From: Streptomyces flaveolus | Lineage (GTDB): Bacteria > Actinomycetota > Actinomycetes > Streptomycetales > Streptomycetaceae | DNA length: 64,000 nt | Reading direction: 5' to 3' | NCBI RefSeq assembly: GCF_014648815.1 | Contig: NZ_BMRV01000014.1 | Coordinates: 124,001 to 188,000, forward strand | In this document: piece after piece, positions 56,939 through 64,000 of the stretch | Position numbering within the stretch: position 1 is the stretch's first letter | Layout: each line of letters begins with the position of its first letter | The notes under the pieces: model-generated | What the model was told of the DNA's origin: nothing | Database searches by the model: none | What the model saw: only the letters and a program-made list of their open reading frames with translations | Made by a program: the position numbers and the translations under genes

Positions 56939-59275
56939 TCAGATGTCGGTCACGAGTTCGGGCGCCACGCGTTCCATGTAGGAGCCGGCCGAGAGGTATC
57001 CCTTCGAGGACTCATCTTCCGCCCAAGTGGCGATGTCTCCCGGGTGGGCGAGCTTGTGAGCCCTCGCAGCCTCAGATGCCGCTCGCCGGGTGTATGCCAT
57101 ATTCGTGTCCTGCCCGTTCTCCCAGTTCTCGCCCATCTTGGGCCCAGCACCGTCCTTGGCGTTCCCTTCCGCATCCTTGAACATCTGTTCCAGGACGACG
57201 CTGGTCACCGTCCCTGCGGCACCGCCAACGCCTGCTCCCACCGCGGGGGAGGCAATGAAGGACGTGCCGACGCCTACGCCGAGGCCGATAGTCCCCGATG
57301 CAACGTTCTTCCACTGGGCCACAGAATGATCGTAATCAGAGTCGCTTGAAACTGCTCCGGATGCGATGGCTTCGTTACGTCCCATTGCAAGCGTTCCTGA
57401 TACTTCGCCGGAGTGTCCCGCGATGGCCCGAATGGTGAGCTCTTGGTCGTGATTCGGGCGAAGGTTTTCTGGCACGGCAGGGTTCAAGTGGTAATCCATC
57501 AAGTCCGTCATGTAGCGCTTCTGGCCCACTTCGACGGCGGCATATCCTTCCGGATTCTGGCCGATGGTGAAGAGGAACCGGGCCGCATCCCGATGATTCA
57601 GCTCGGCGGAAGATCCGGCTACCGGGTAAAGGTTCTCAATGCGCTTCCATGCTTGCTGGGCGTCGACGTCTCCCTTGTCCGGATGCGGGTCCACGTCGGT
57701 TGCCGCACGGTTGATATCAGGCAGATACTCGGACGCGATTTGACCGATGCTGTCTGACATGTAGGAGTGGCCGGTGAGCCGCTCGCCGTCGTCTGAGATA
57801 GAGGTGACGAGGCTTTCGAAGAGCTTTGTCTGCGCCTCATTGTGCGCAGGTGTGTCGGCCGTGGGCATCTCACCCGCCGGGTGCCCTGTCGTCGCAGCTT
57901 CCAAGGCCAGCGCCAGGTTGTTCTGCCCGGTGTGCAGATCATCACCCTTGGAGTTCGACTCCTGCGGCCAGTCCCGCTCCTCGAAGAGGTACTGGAAATT
58001 CGAGAGCGTCACCTTGCCCTTGTAGGTGTTCTCGTCGTCCGAGTCCCGCTCGAACGGGTTGTCCGGGTCGTCCTTCGAGATGAACGGTTCGTTGAAGAAG
58101 TCGGTGGCCGCGTCCGGACTGTTCGAAAGGCCCTTCAGGTAGCCCGTGAGCGGATCCGACCCACTGTCGTCCCCGATGCGGTTCAGCAGCGGATTCCCCG
58201 CTCCCTGGCCCCACGCCATGTTCGGGTGCTCCCCGTTGCCCGTCAGCTTGCGCTCGGTGGCCATGAGCTTCGTGCCGTAGCTGTTGAGGAACCGGTCGTC
58301 GTAGTCACCGGTCCGCATGAGGTTGCTCATGACCTGGAATCCCATCGGCCCGCCGCGGTGTTCGCCGTACAGCGGCTTGTCGCCGATGTCGATCATCGTG
58401 CGCTTCCAGTCGGCCATCGCCAGAGAATCGCTCTGTGTGGCGTTGGCGAGCGTCATGCCAAGACTGCGCTGCAGGTCGTCGAACTGTTCACGACGCTCGC
58501 GGTCCAGGTCCCAGTTGCCACGCTGCGGGTCAGCGACCCCGGCCCAGAACTCCAGCGTCTTCCTCGGCCCGAGAGCGGTGGCGAACCGTTCGGCGAACAA
58601 GGCGTCGTTGCCGTACTTCTTCAGTCCCGCGTTGAGCGCGTCGAAGTCCTTCACACTCAGGTCGTCGGGGTCCTTCTTCGCCAGGGCGGCCAGCGCGTCG
58701 GCCTTCTTGAGGGCGTCGGCCGCAGTGTCCCGGTCCTTGTAGCTGGCGTCGGAGAACCCCATCTTGCTCTGGTCGGCGATGGCCTGCAGGACGGTCTTGG
58801 CGGAGTTGTCCGTCTCGCTGGCTTTGTTGAGGATCCTCTGGATCTCGTCCCGGAGCGCGGTGATGTCCGCCTGGTTGTCCTGGTCCATCTTGCTGCGCGC
58901 TTCCGGGGGAGCGTCCGTGGTGACGGTGAAGCCCCCCTCGAACCCGATGACCTTCAGTCCCTTCTTCCGGCCGCCGTCGATGGCTTCGACCAGCTGCCGG
59001 TGGTAGCCCTTCAGCTCACCCGCCGTGTCGCTAAGGATCTTGTGGATGGTGTCGGCCTGGGTATGGGCGTCAGCGAACTCACCGGCCGTCTTGCCGATGA
59101 ACTCCTTCGACACCTTGGCGTTCACGCCGGCCCACTCGGCCTTGTTGGCGCCCTTGTGAAGGTTGTCCTCGGCGTCCTTCTTCAGCGTTTCGAGGTTCTT
59201 GACGAGGGTGGACCAGTCCTTGACGGCGTCGTCGAGCAGCTTGAAGTTGGCGTCGCGGAGAGTGTCGAATTCCAT
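56939..59275 (-). CDS. Large WXG100/LXG-like protein, candidate type VII effector
   Basis: A 778-residue protein without signal peptide. The N-terminal 110 residues are a helical WXG100-like hairpin (LKKDAEDNLHKGANKAEWAGVNAKV). A helical scaffold follows with ALNAGLKKYGNDALFAERFATALGPRKTLEFWAGVADP and FQYLFEERDWPQES, patterns I recall from Streptomyces DUF6571-type proteins. Near 655-700 lies a glycine-rich hydrophobic stretch (GTIGLGVGVGTSFIASPAV, then GAGVGGAAG), then a charged tail ending ELVTDI. The glycine-rich part could insert in membranes, which is inference. ATG 59275 follows a 168-residue helical gene by 58 bases and precedes the lipoprotein. G+C falls towards the C-terminus. Confidence 0.75.
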   Translation of the reverse strand: MEFDTLRDANFKLLDDAVKDWSTLVKNLETLKKDAEDNLHKGANKAEWAGVNAKVSKEFIGKTAGEFADAHTQADTIHKILSDTAGELKGYHRQLVEAIDGGRKKGLKVIGFEGGFTVTTDAPPEARSKMDQDNQADITALRDEIQRILNKASETDNSAKTVLQAIADQSKMGFSDASYKDRDTAADALKKADALAALAKKDPDDLSVKDFDALNAGLKKYGNDALFAERFATALGPRKTLEFWAGVADPQRGNWDLDRERREQFDDLQRSLGMTLANATQSDSLAMADWKRTMIDIGDKPLYGEHRGGPMGFQVMSNLMRTGDYDDRFLNSYGTKLMATERKLTGNGEHPNMAWGQGAGNPLLNRIGDDSGSDPLTGYLKGLSNSPDAATDFFNEPFISKDDPDNPFERDSDDENTYKGKVTLSNFQYLFEERDWPQESNSKGDDLHTGQNNLALALEAATTGHPAGEMPTADTPAHNEAQTKLFESLVTSISDDGERLTGHSYMSDSIGQIASEYLPDINRAATDVDPHPDKGDVDAQQAWKRIENLYPVAGSSAELNHRDAARFLFTIGQNPEGYAAVEVGQKRYMTDLMDYHLNPAVPENLRPNHDQELTIRAIAGHSGEVSGTLAMGRNEAIASGAVSSDSDYDHSVAQWKNVASGTIGLGVGVGTSFIASPAVGAGVGGAAGTVTSVVLEQMFKDAEGNAKDGAGPKMGENWENGQDTNMAYTRRAASEAARAHKLAHPGDIATWAEDESSKGYLSAGSYMERVAPELVTDI

Positions 59276-59333
59276 GGTTCGCGTCCTTGGGGTGAGCCGA
59301 AGGTGAGTAGGGGTGAGCGGCGTGAAGTGCCCC

Positions 59334-59840
59334 TCAGTCGTCCTTCTTCTTGCTCGGCTCCCCGTAAATCTTGTTCTTCTCGCCCGGCGCCCCGACCCGC
59401 TCGTCGAAGCCGACGTCCAGCATGGCGATGCTGCTCATCTGCCGCTGGATGTAGCCCTCGTCCCCGTCATGCACCTTCTTGGTGACCCGCATGTGGTTCG
59501 AGATGTGGGCGCACGCGTCCATCAGTGACTTCAGCTGCTCGTCCCAGCGGGTGGACACGTGCTTGAGCCCCGCACCAACTGCGAAACCCTGCTTCGACAG
59601 GTCCGTGGCCGCGGAGTCACTGGTAGGCACGGCGACGCGGGCCTTGCTCCACAGTTGGTCGTATAGCTCGAACGCGGCTGCGCCGATCTTGGTGAGACCG
59701 TCATTCGCGACCTTGAGGTCACCGTACGAGCTCGGCATGGGAGGTGCACCGCCGTCGGCCTGGTTCAACTGCATGTGCGTAGAACCCTGTTGACGTTGCA
59801 GCGCGTCGGCCTTGAGCTGTTCCCACTCGTTCCATGCCAT
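59334..59840 (-). CDS. Small helical protein, candidate type VII helper
   Basis: A 168-residue protein starting MAWNEWEQLKADALQRQQ, with no signal peptide. The middle is helical (GLTKIGAAAFELYDQLW, LKHVSTRWDEQLKSLMDACAHISNHM), reminiscent of WXG100 and Lap partner proteins, but it lacks a clean central WxG turn. ATG 59840 has GGGGAGGG upstream. It is the first gene of a three-gene minus-strand group with the 778-residue protein and the lipoprotein. Helical partners of this size precede LXG effectors in Firmicutes; by analogy it may pair with the neighbour N-terminus. No confident family name. Confidence 0.7.
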   Translation of the reverse strand: MAWNEWEQLKADALQRQQGSTHMQLNQADGGAPPMPSSYGDLKVANDGLTKIGAAAFELYDQLWSKARVAVPTSDSAATDLSKQGFAVGAGLKHVSTRWDEQLKSLMDACAHISNHMRVTKKVHDGDEGYIQRQMSSIAMLDVGFDERVGAPGEKNKIYGEPSKKKDD

Positions 59841-60446
59841 GGACGGCAACCCTCCCCGTGTGCAGGACTGCCTGTCGCCTGTGCCGGTCGGTGGGCGTCC
59901 TGCGGTGTCCGGACTCCGCGACAAGTTAGCAATCGGTGGCGGCAGGGCAACCGGCTTGCGTCCGACGTGGCGCGATTGCGGAGGTGAAGTTTTCGGGGAG
60001 ATCCGGTGGTCGGTGGAGGTCAAGGGAGGCAGGGAGTGTCACACACGACACGTCGGTCACACGCCGCAGCGCACACGAAGGGGGTCGGCGGGCAACACCG
60101 TGCCTGTGCACCACTTCGAGTGACGGGACGTTGTGTGCCCCGGTGCCCAGACGGACGACTGTGACGCTTCGTTCACCCTTTAACTACATGGCCGCAGTCG
60201 CGGTGCGCCCGGCTGCCGACGACCTGCTGCGCTCAGCTCGCTTGACGCACCACTGACCGCCAGATCGGTCAAAGTGTCATGTCCGGGGCGTCTTTGTAAC
60301 TGGACTAGCACACATCACGGTTGGCCCTGTCGTACCCGTTGACTACAGTGGTGATCGCAAAACGCGCGCGACCCGCTTTGCGATCGCGGGGGCGAGTGGC
60401 CGGCCGGCCACAGTGATGAAGCTACGGGGAACGGGGAGGGAGCGAC
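59841..60446. promoter_or_regulatory. 606-base divergent control region in the type VII locus
   Basis: No gene is convincing here. It separates the minus-strand effector group from the plus-strand group. On the right is the promoter candidate at 60321-60349. A small inverted repeat GACCG-6-CGGTC occurs near 60257. Reading frames crossing the region lack ribosome-binding sites and show no periodic codon use. Confidence 0.5.
60321..60349 (+). promoter_or_regulatory. Promoter candidate for the 148/583-residue gene pair
   Basis: TTGGCC (60321-60326), a 17-base spacer and TACAGT (60344-60349) fit a principal-sigma promoter. The predicted start is about 90 bases before GTG 60447. Confidence 0.5.
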
Positions 60447-60893
60447 GTGCTTCCAGCGGACATGGTGGGGGGCGTGTCGGCAGCCAGGGCGGCGAACCTG
60501 GAGGTCACCGGCGAGGCACTGAGCACGTTCGTGAAGCGGGTGGACGGGGTCCTGACCAACCTCGAGGGTTCGCCCGGCAACCCGACACGAGTGGGCGCCC
60601 AGACGATCAAGCCGGGGTCGCTGGCGGGGGACCCGTCCGCTTTCCCCGAGGCGCATGATCTGTACGTGCAGTACAACCAGGTGCACGAGAAGCTCACTTC
60701 ACTGTCCAAGACCCTGCACCTGCAGATCGAGGCGATCGGCATCGCCGTCCGGGGTGCGCACGTGGGCTTCGACAACCTCGAAGAGGAGCAGCGCCGCCGC
60801 TTCTATGCGATTCAGTCGCAGATCAAGAGTCTGCAGGACGCAGCAGGCGGCAAGCAGCGCGCCAAGGGCGACGACACCACCGGGGACCTGTGA
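60447..60893 (+). CDS. Small helical protein of the type VII locus
   Basis: A 148-residue protein. Helices dominate: ANLEVTGEALSTFVKRVDGVLTNLEG at the N-terminus and YNQVHEKLTSLSKTLHLQIEAIGIAVRGAHVGFDNLEEEQRRRF, which resembles an ESX helical hairpin without a WxG turn. There is no signal peptide. GTG 60447 has GGGGAGGGAG upstream. Its stop overlaps the start of the 583-residue gene, so the two are translated together, consistent with a heterodimer. I do not recognise a named family. Confidence 0.75.
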   Translation: MLPADMVGGVSAARAANLEVTGEALSTFVKRVDGVLTNLEGSPGNPTRVGAQTIKPGSLAGDPSAFPEAHDLYVQYNQVHEKLTSLSKTLHLQIEAIGIAVRGAHVGFDNLEEEQRRRFYAIQSQIKSLQDAAGGKQRAKGDDTTGDL

Positions 60894-62641
60894 TGACCGA
60901 CAAGCAGCATGAGCAGGACCTGGAGCGGGTCTCCGGGCAGAACACCTTCACGGACCTCACGCGGCACGCCGAGCAGAACCCGAGCAGTGGCTTCCTCTTC
61001 GGAGCCATCGACGACATGGTCCGTACGGCGGCCAAGGGCACGGCGTACGAGCGCGGTGTGCACGGGCGCACGGACTTTGACAATCACAGCCTGAACCAAA
61101 TGATCGACCTGGTCGAGCAGACCAACCCGGAGGACTTGGAGTCTTCAGGGAAGGCCCTGTGGGACGCACGGGACGCCATCAATGAGGCCGCCAAGGAGTT
61201 GGACGGCCACATCGAGAACGTCCACTGGGTCGGAGAGTCGGGTGAGGCGTTCCGCAAGTGGGGTCGCTCGCTGGTCACGAGCACTTACGGGCTGAGCGAG
61301 TTCGCCGGAGGCGCGGGTGACCAGGTCACCGCGGCCGCCGTGGGCCTGGCAGCCGTACGCAAGGCCATGCCGCCCCGTGACACCAGGCCGGAAGGGCAAC
61401 TGGGTGTGAAGCCGTGGAAGCTTCCGACGCCCAAGCAGGTCGAGGGGAACGCCGAGTACGCCGAAGCGGTCCGCGTGGAAAAGGACCGTCAGGAGGCGAT
61501 CAACCAGATGAACCGGTTGTCGTCCTACTACGCGGTGGCCAGCTTGCAACTCAGCGAGCTGCCGCAACCCGAGTTTAAGACCATGCCGGAAGTGGGCGTT
61601 CCGCAGCCAAAGCGAAGCGGCATCTACCATCCGCCGGTAGCCGCGCGCTATGGCACGGAACAAGGAAACGAGAGCGGCGATTTTTCCAGCCGTTCCGCGG
61701 TTGCCGAGACGGAAAGCGTTGCCCGGCCGCAGGACTCGAGCAGCAGTGCCGTCATTCCGGACGGAAGCACGAGGCCGACCCTTGATCCCACTGTGTCTGT
61801 CGGGACGACCATTGACAGTACCGCCCCGACGGTTCCCACGGTTCCCTCCCACAGCCAGACTTTGCCACCCTCCCTGCCGCCGGCTGAGAGTAGTGGTCCG
61901 ACTGGTCCCTTCTCGACTGGCCAAACGCCACCGCTCTCGCAGGCCCCGGCGGTCGGTCGGTCCAATGGTCGAACAAATGGCATCCGGCCGCCGCTGAATG
62001 CTCAGGGGCGAACGACGCCTGCAGGGCCTGTGGCGAAGGGAGTTACGGGGCCTGTACGTCAGGTCGGTCAGGGCCCCCTGAGCCAGATGGGCCGAACTAC
62101 GCCGGCTGGTCAGTCCATTGCCAAGGGCACGACCTCTGCGGCGAAGCCGATCTCAACAAGCCACGGGGTCAGCGGAGGCACCCCCAGGACCACCTCCTCG
62201 ACCCAGCCGAAGGCAGGGGGTGGCCCAGTCACCGGAGCGGGCCGAGGCAATGGTGTGGTGGGCGGTCGGCCCGGATCTGTTCCCGGAGGTGCGGGACGCA
62301 GCGGCGCCCGGATCCCACGCGGAACAGTAGTCGGCGCCGAGGGCACATTCGGTTCCACGAACGGGCGCCCTGGGCAGCGCGGAGGCGCGAACGGCTCCGT
62401 GGACGCCTCCGCCAAGTCCCGCGTCACAGGCGCACCCGTCGGGCGGAGTTCCGCTGCCCGCGCCGAGCGGAACGGTATGACCCGGGGCGGTGCCGGACTT
62501 GTGCGGGAACCCGGGAAGCGAGGCAACCGTCGAGACGAGCGCCGAGAGGAAGAGGCGCAGCGACCTGATTACCTGGTCGAAGACGAAGAGACACATCTGC
62601 CCCAGAATCCGCGGCGTGACGTGCCGCCAGTCGTCAACTAA
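60893..62641 (+). CDS. WXG100-like protein with long disordered C-terminal half
   Basis: About 582 residues. The N-terminal 250 residues are helical with a WXG-type turn (ENVHWVGESGEAFRKWG, near 108-124) followed by TYGLSEF, which fits the YxxxE secretion signal read by EccC. Residues 250-583 are Ser/Thr/Pro/Gly/Arg-rich and probably unstructured, with internal duplication (GRTTPAGPVAKG and GRTTPAGQSIAKG). The start is ATG 60893 (TGATG overlap) or GTG 60890. It may be a secreted substrate or a PPE-like surface protein; its function is unknown. A second mycosin follows after 23 bases. Confidence 0.75.
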   Translation: MTDKQHEQDLERVSGQNTFTDLTRHAEQNPSSGFLFGAIDDMVRTAAKGTAYERGVHGRTDFDNHSLNQMIDLVEQTNPEDLESSGKALWDARDAINEAAKELDGHIENVHWVGESGEAFRKWGRSLVTSTYGLSEFAGGAGDQVTAAAVGLAAVRKAMPPRDTRPEGQLGVKPWKLPTPKQVEGNAEYAEAVRVEKDRQEAINQMNRLSSYYAVASLQLSELPQPEFKTMPEVGVPQPKRSGIYHPPVAARYGTEQGNESGDFSSRSAVAETESVARPQDSSSSAVIPDGSTRPTLDPTVSVGTTIDSTAPTVPTVPSHSQTLPPSLPPAESSGPTGPFSTGQTPPLSQAPAVGRSNGRTNGIRPPLNAQGRTTPAGPVAKGVTGPVRQVGQGPLSQMGRTTPAGQSIAKGTTSAAKPISTSHGVSGGTPRTTSSTQPKAGGGPVTGAGRGNGVVGGRPGSVPGGAGRSGARIPRGTVVGAEGTFGSTNGRPGQRGGANGSVDASAKSRVTGAPVGRSSAARAERNGMTRGGAGLVREPGKRGNRRDERREEEAQRPDYLVEDEETHLPQNPRRDVPPVVN

Positions 62642-62664
62642 CCCGAGCGAGGACCCACCTCATC

Positions 62665-63960
62665 ATGAAGTCAGCAACACGTCGCGGTCTACCAGTACGT
62701 GCGGGGAGTGTCGTCGCGAGCGCCCTGGTCGCCGTCGGCGTGGGGGTCGCTCCGGGCGCGGCTGCCGCCGATGCACAGTCGGAGCAGTGGTACCTGGAGC
62801 CGATGCAGGCGGAGACGATGTGGAAAGCCAGCACCGGGAAGGGCATCAAGGTCGCTGTCATCGACACGGGCGTGAATCCCAGCACACCCAGCCTCAGGGG
62901 GCAGGTACTCGCAGACGAAGTGCCCAAGCAAGTTTCCTACGGTGCCACGAAGGACTATCAAGGCCACGGAACCTCCATGGCCGAACTGATCGCGGGTACA
63001 GGAGCCGAAGGCGGTCTCCAGGGTCTTGCGCCGGGGGCGAAGATCGTTCCGTACCGCATTGTGCTGACAGGCGTGCCAGAGGCGGAAGAGAAGAAGACAG
63101 CCGAGCCCGCTGAGGCGATCAAAGCTGCGGCTGATACCGATGCACAGATCATCAACATGTCTTTCGGTGGTCCGTACTACGACCCGGCCATCGAAGAGGC
63201 GGTGACCTACGCTGCGTCGAAGGGCAAGTTGCTGATCGCCGGCGTAGGGAACGAGGGCGACAGCGACGACGGAAACATCGGATACCCGGCCGCGGCTCCA
63301 TACGTGGTGGGTGTTTCGTCAATGGACAAGGACGCCAACATCTCGAAGTTCTCTTCGCGAGGGAACTACGTTGACCTCGTAGCGCCAGGCGAGGACATGC
63401 CGGGTTACTGCCGTCCCAGCTTTGAGTCGTACTGCCACGGTCTGGAGGGAACGAGCGCCTCCGCGGCCATCGCCTCGGCGTCTGCAGCCCTCATCTGGTC
63501 CGCCCACCCCGACTGGACCGCGAACCAGGTCACCCGAGCGCTCATCGACACCGCAAGCCGCAAGTGGCCGAAGGATGACCCGACCCAGTACGCCGGGTAC
63601 GGAACCGTCCGTCCCCGCGTGGTGCTTGAAAACCCGAACTACGACGCCGGCGCGCCCTATTCCGACCCCCTCGCCAAGTGGAACAAGGAGAAGGGCAAGA
63701 AGCTCGTGACCGAGATTCCGCCCGCCTCCGCCGCGTCCCCGTCCGCAACAGGCTCGTCACAAGCCCCGGGAAGCTCTTCTGGCGCCGACAAGGCCGCAGC
63801 AGGATCGAAGGCGGAGGGCGCGGACAAGACGGCGAACGTGGCAGCCGAGTCCTCGAACGACGACAACAGCACGCTGTGGATCGCACTCGGCGCTGCCGCG
63901 GCCGTGGTCGTGCTCGGAGGCGGAGCCTTCGCCGTCCTGCGATCGCGTCGCGCCGCGTGA
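62665..63960 (+). CDS. Second mycosin-like type VII serine protease
   Basis: A 431-residue subtilase with all catalytic residues: Asp67 in VAVIDTGVN, His101 in GHGTSMAEL and Ser264 in EGTSASAAIA. A Sec signal ends APGAAAADA. A Ser/Ala/Gly/Lys linker (ASAASPSATGSSQAPG) leads to the membrane segment LWIALGAAAAVVVLGGGAFAVL and RSRRAA. It differs from the first mycosin through most of its length, so it is a paralogue, not a recent copy. GAGGACC precedes ATG 62665. Linkage to the 148/583 pair suggests it serves that substrate, which is inference. Confidence 0.9.
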   Translation: MKSATRRGLPVRAGSVVASALVAVGVGVAPGAAAADAQSEQWYLEPMQAETMWKASTGKGIKVAVIDTGVNPSTPSLRGQVLADEVPKQVSYGATKDYQGHGTSMAELIAGTGAEGGLQGLAPGAKIVPYRIVLTGVPEAEEKKTAEPAEAIKAAADTDAQIINMSFGGPYYDPAIEEAVTYAASKGKLLIAGVGNEGDSDDGNIGYPAAAPYVVGVSSMDKDANISKFSSRGNYVDLVAPGEDMPGYCRPSFESYCHGLEGTSASAAIASASAALIWSAHPDWTANQVTRALIDTASRKWPKDDPTQYAGYGTVRPRVVLENPNYDAGAPYSDPLAKWNKEKGKKLVTEIPPASAASPSATGSSQAPGSSSGADKAAAGSKAEGADKTANVAAESSNDDNSTLWIALGAAAAVVVLGGGAFAVLRSRRAA

Positions 63961-64000
63961 CGCCGGCCGCCCGAGCCCGGCGCCGTTAGGTCAGGGCGTG

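Noticed and set aside
59926..60256. Short frames on both strands in the 606-base gap
   Set aside because: No ribosome-binding sites, no codon periodicity, and they overlap one another.

Overview
The window is high-GC actinobacterial DNA, almost certainly Streptomyces. Evidence is the many GTG starts, the tight stop/start overlaps, and a housekeeping gene order (dxr, site-2 protease, ispG, GNAT, proS, rimP, nusA, ylxR, infB, DUF503, rbfA, truB, ribF, then a type VII secretion locus) that I recall from the Streptomyces chromosome. I see no insertion sequence, CRISPR array, tRNA or rRNA.

Region 1 (1-16601) is a self-contained polysaccharide locus whose enzymes match the bonds of xyloglucan. A GH3 beta-glucosidase (cut by the window start) diverges from a seven-gene operon: solute-binding lipoprotein, two permeases, secreted GH74 endo-xyloglucanase, GH42 beta-galactosidase, GH95 alpha-fucosidase and secreted GH12 endoglucanase. 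A strong bidirectional terminator separates this operon from a convergent GH31 alpha-xylosidase. A LacI-family repressor follows. Four palindromes with the core GAAGCGCTTC lie only in front of the divergent pair and in front of the repressor gene, which predicts one autoregulated regulon. Backbone cutting is predicted outside the cell, with oligosaccharide import and side-chain removal inside.

Region 2 (16936-35775) is mostly core metabolism and translation: an acyl-CoA dehydrogenase, dxr, a site-2 metalloprotease, ispG, two GNAT acetyltransferases, proS, a degenerate aminoglycoside-phosphotransferase-like protein, a ferritin-like protein with a lipoprotein partner, then rimP-nusA-ylxR-infB and DUF503-rbfA-truB. 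Between truB and ribF (36038-40303) sits a 1421-residue protein joining a trypsin-like domain that has lost its catalytic serine to a P-loop NTPase and a long, probably helical, C-terminal half.

Region 3 (41477-47365) is an oligopeptide-type ABC transporter on the minus strand. It includes a binding protein that carries a C-terminal membrane anchor instead of a lipobox.

Region 4 (47724-63960) is part of a type VII (ESX) secretion locus: an EspI-like MinD ATPase, a conserved unknown, EccE, EccB, two mycosins and accessory WXG100/LXG-like genes. EccC, EccD and the small Esx proteins are not in the window. One accessory group (a 168-residue helical protein, a 778-residue multidomain protein and a lipoprotein) has the order and composition of a secreted effector with helper and immunity protein. 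G+C falls from the effector N-terminus towards its C-terminus and the lipoprotein. This group, the pseudoprotease-NTPase fusion and the xyloglucan regulon are the most rewarding targets.
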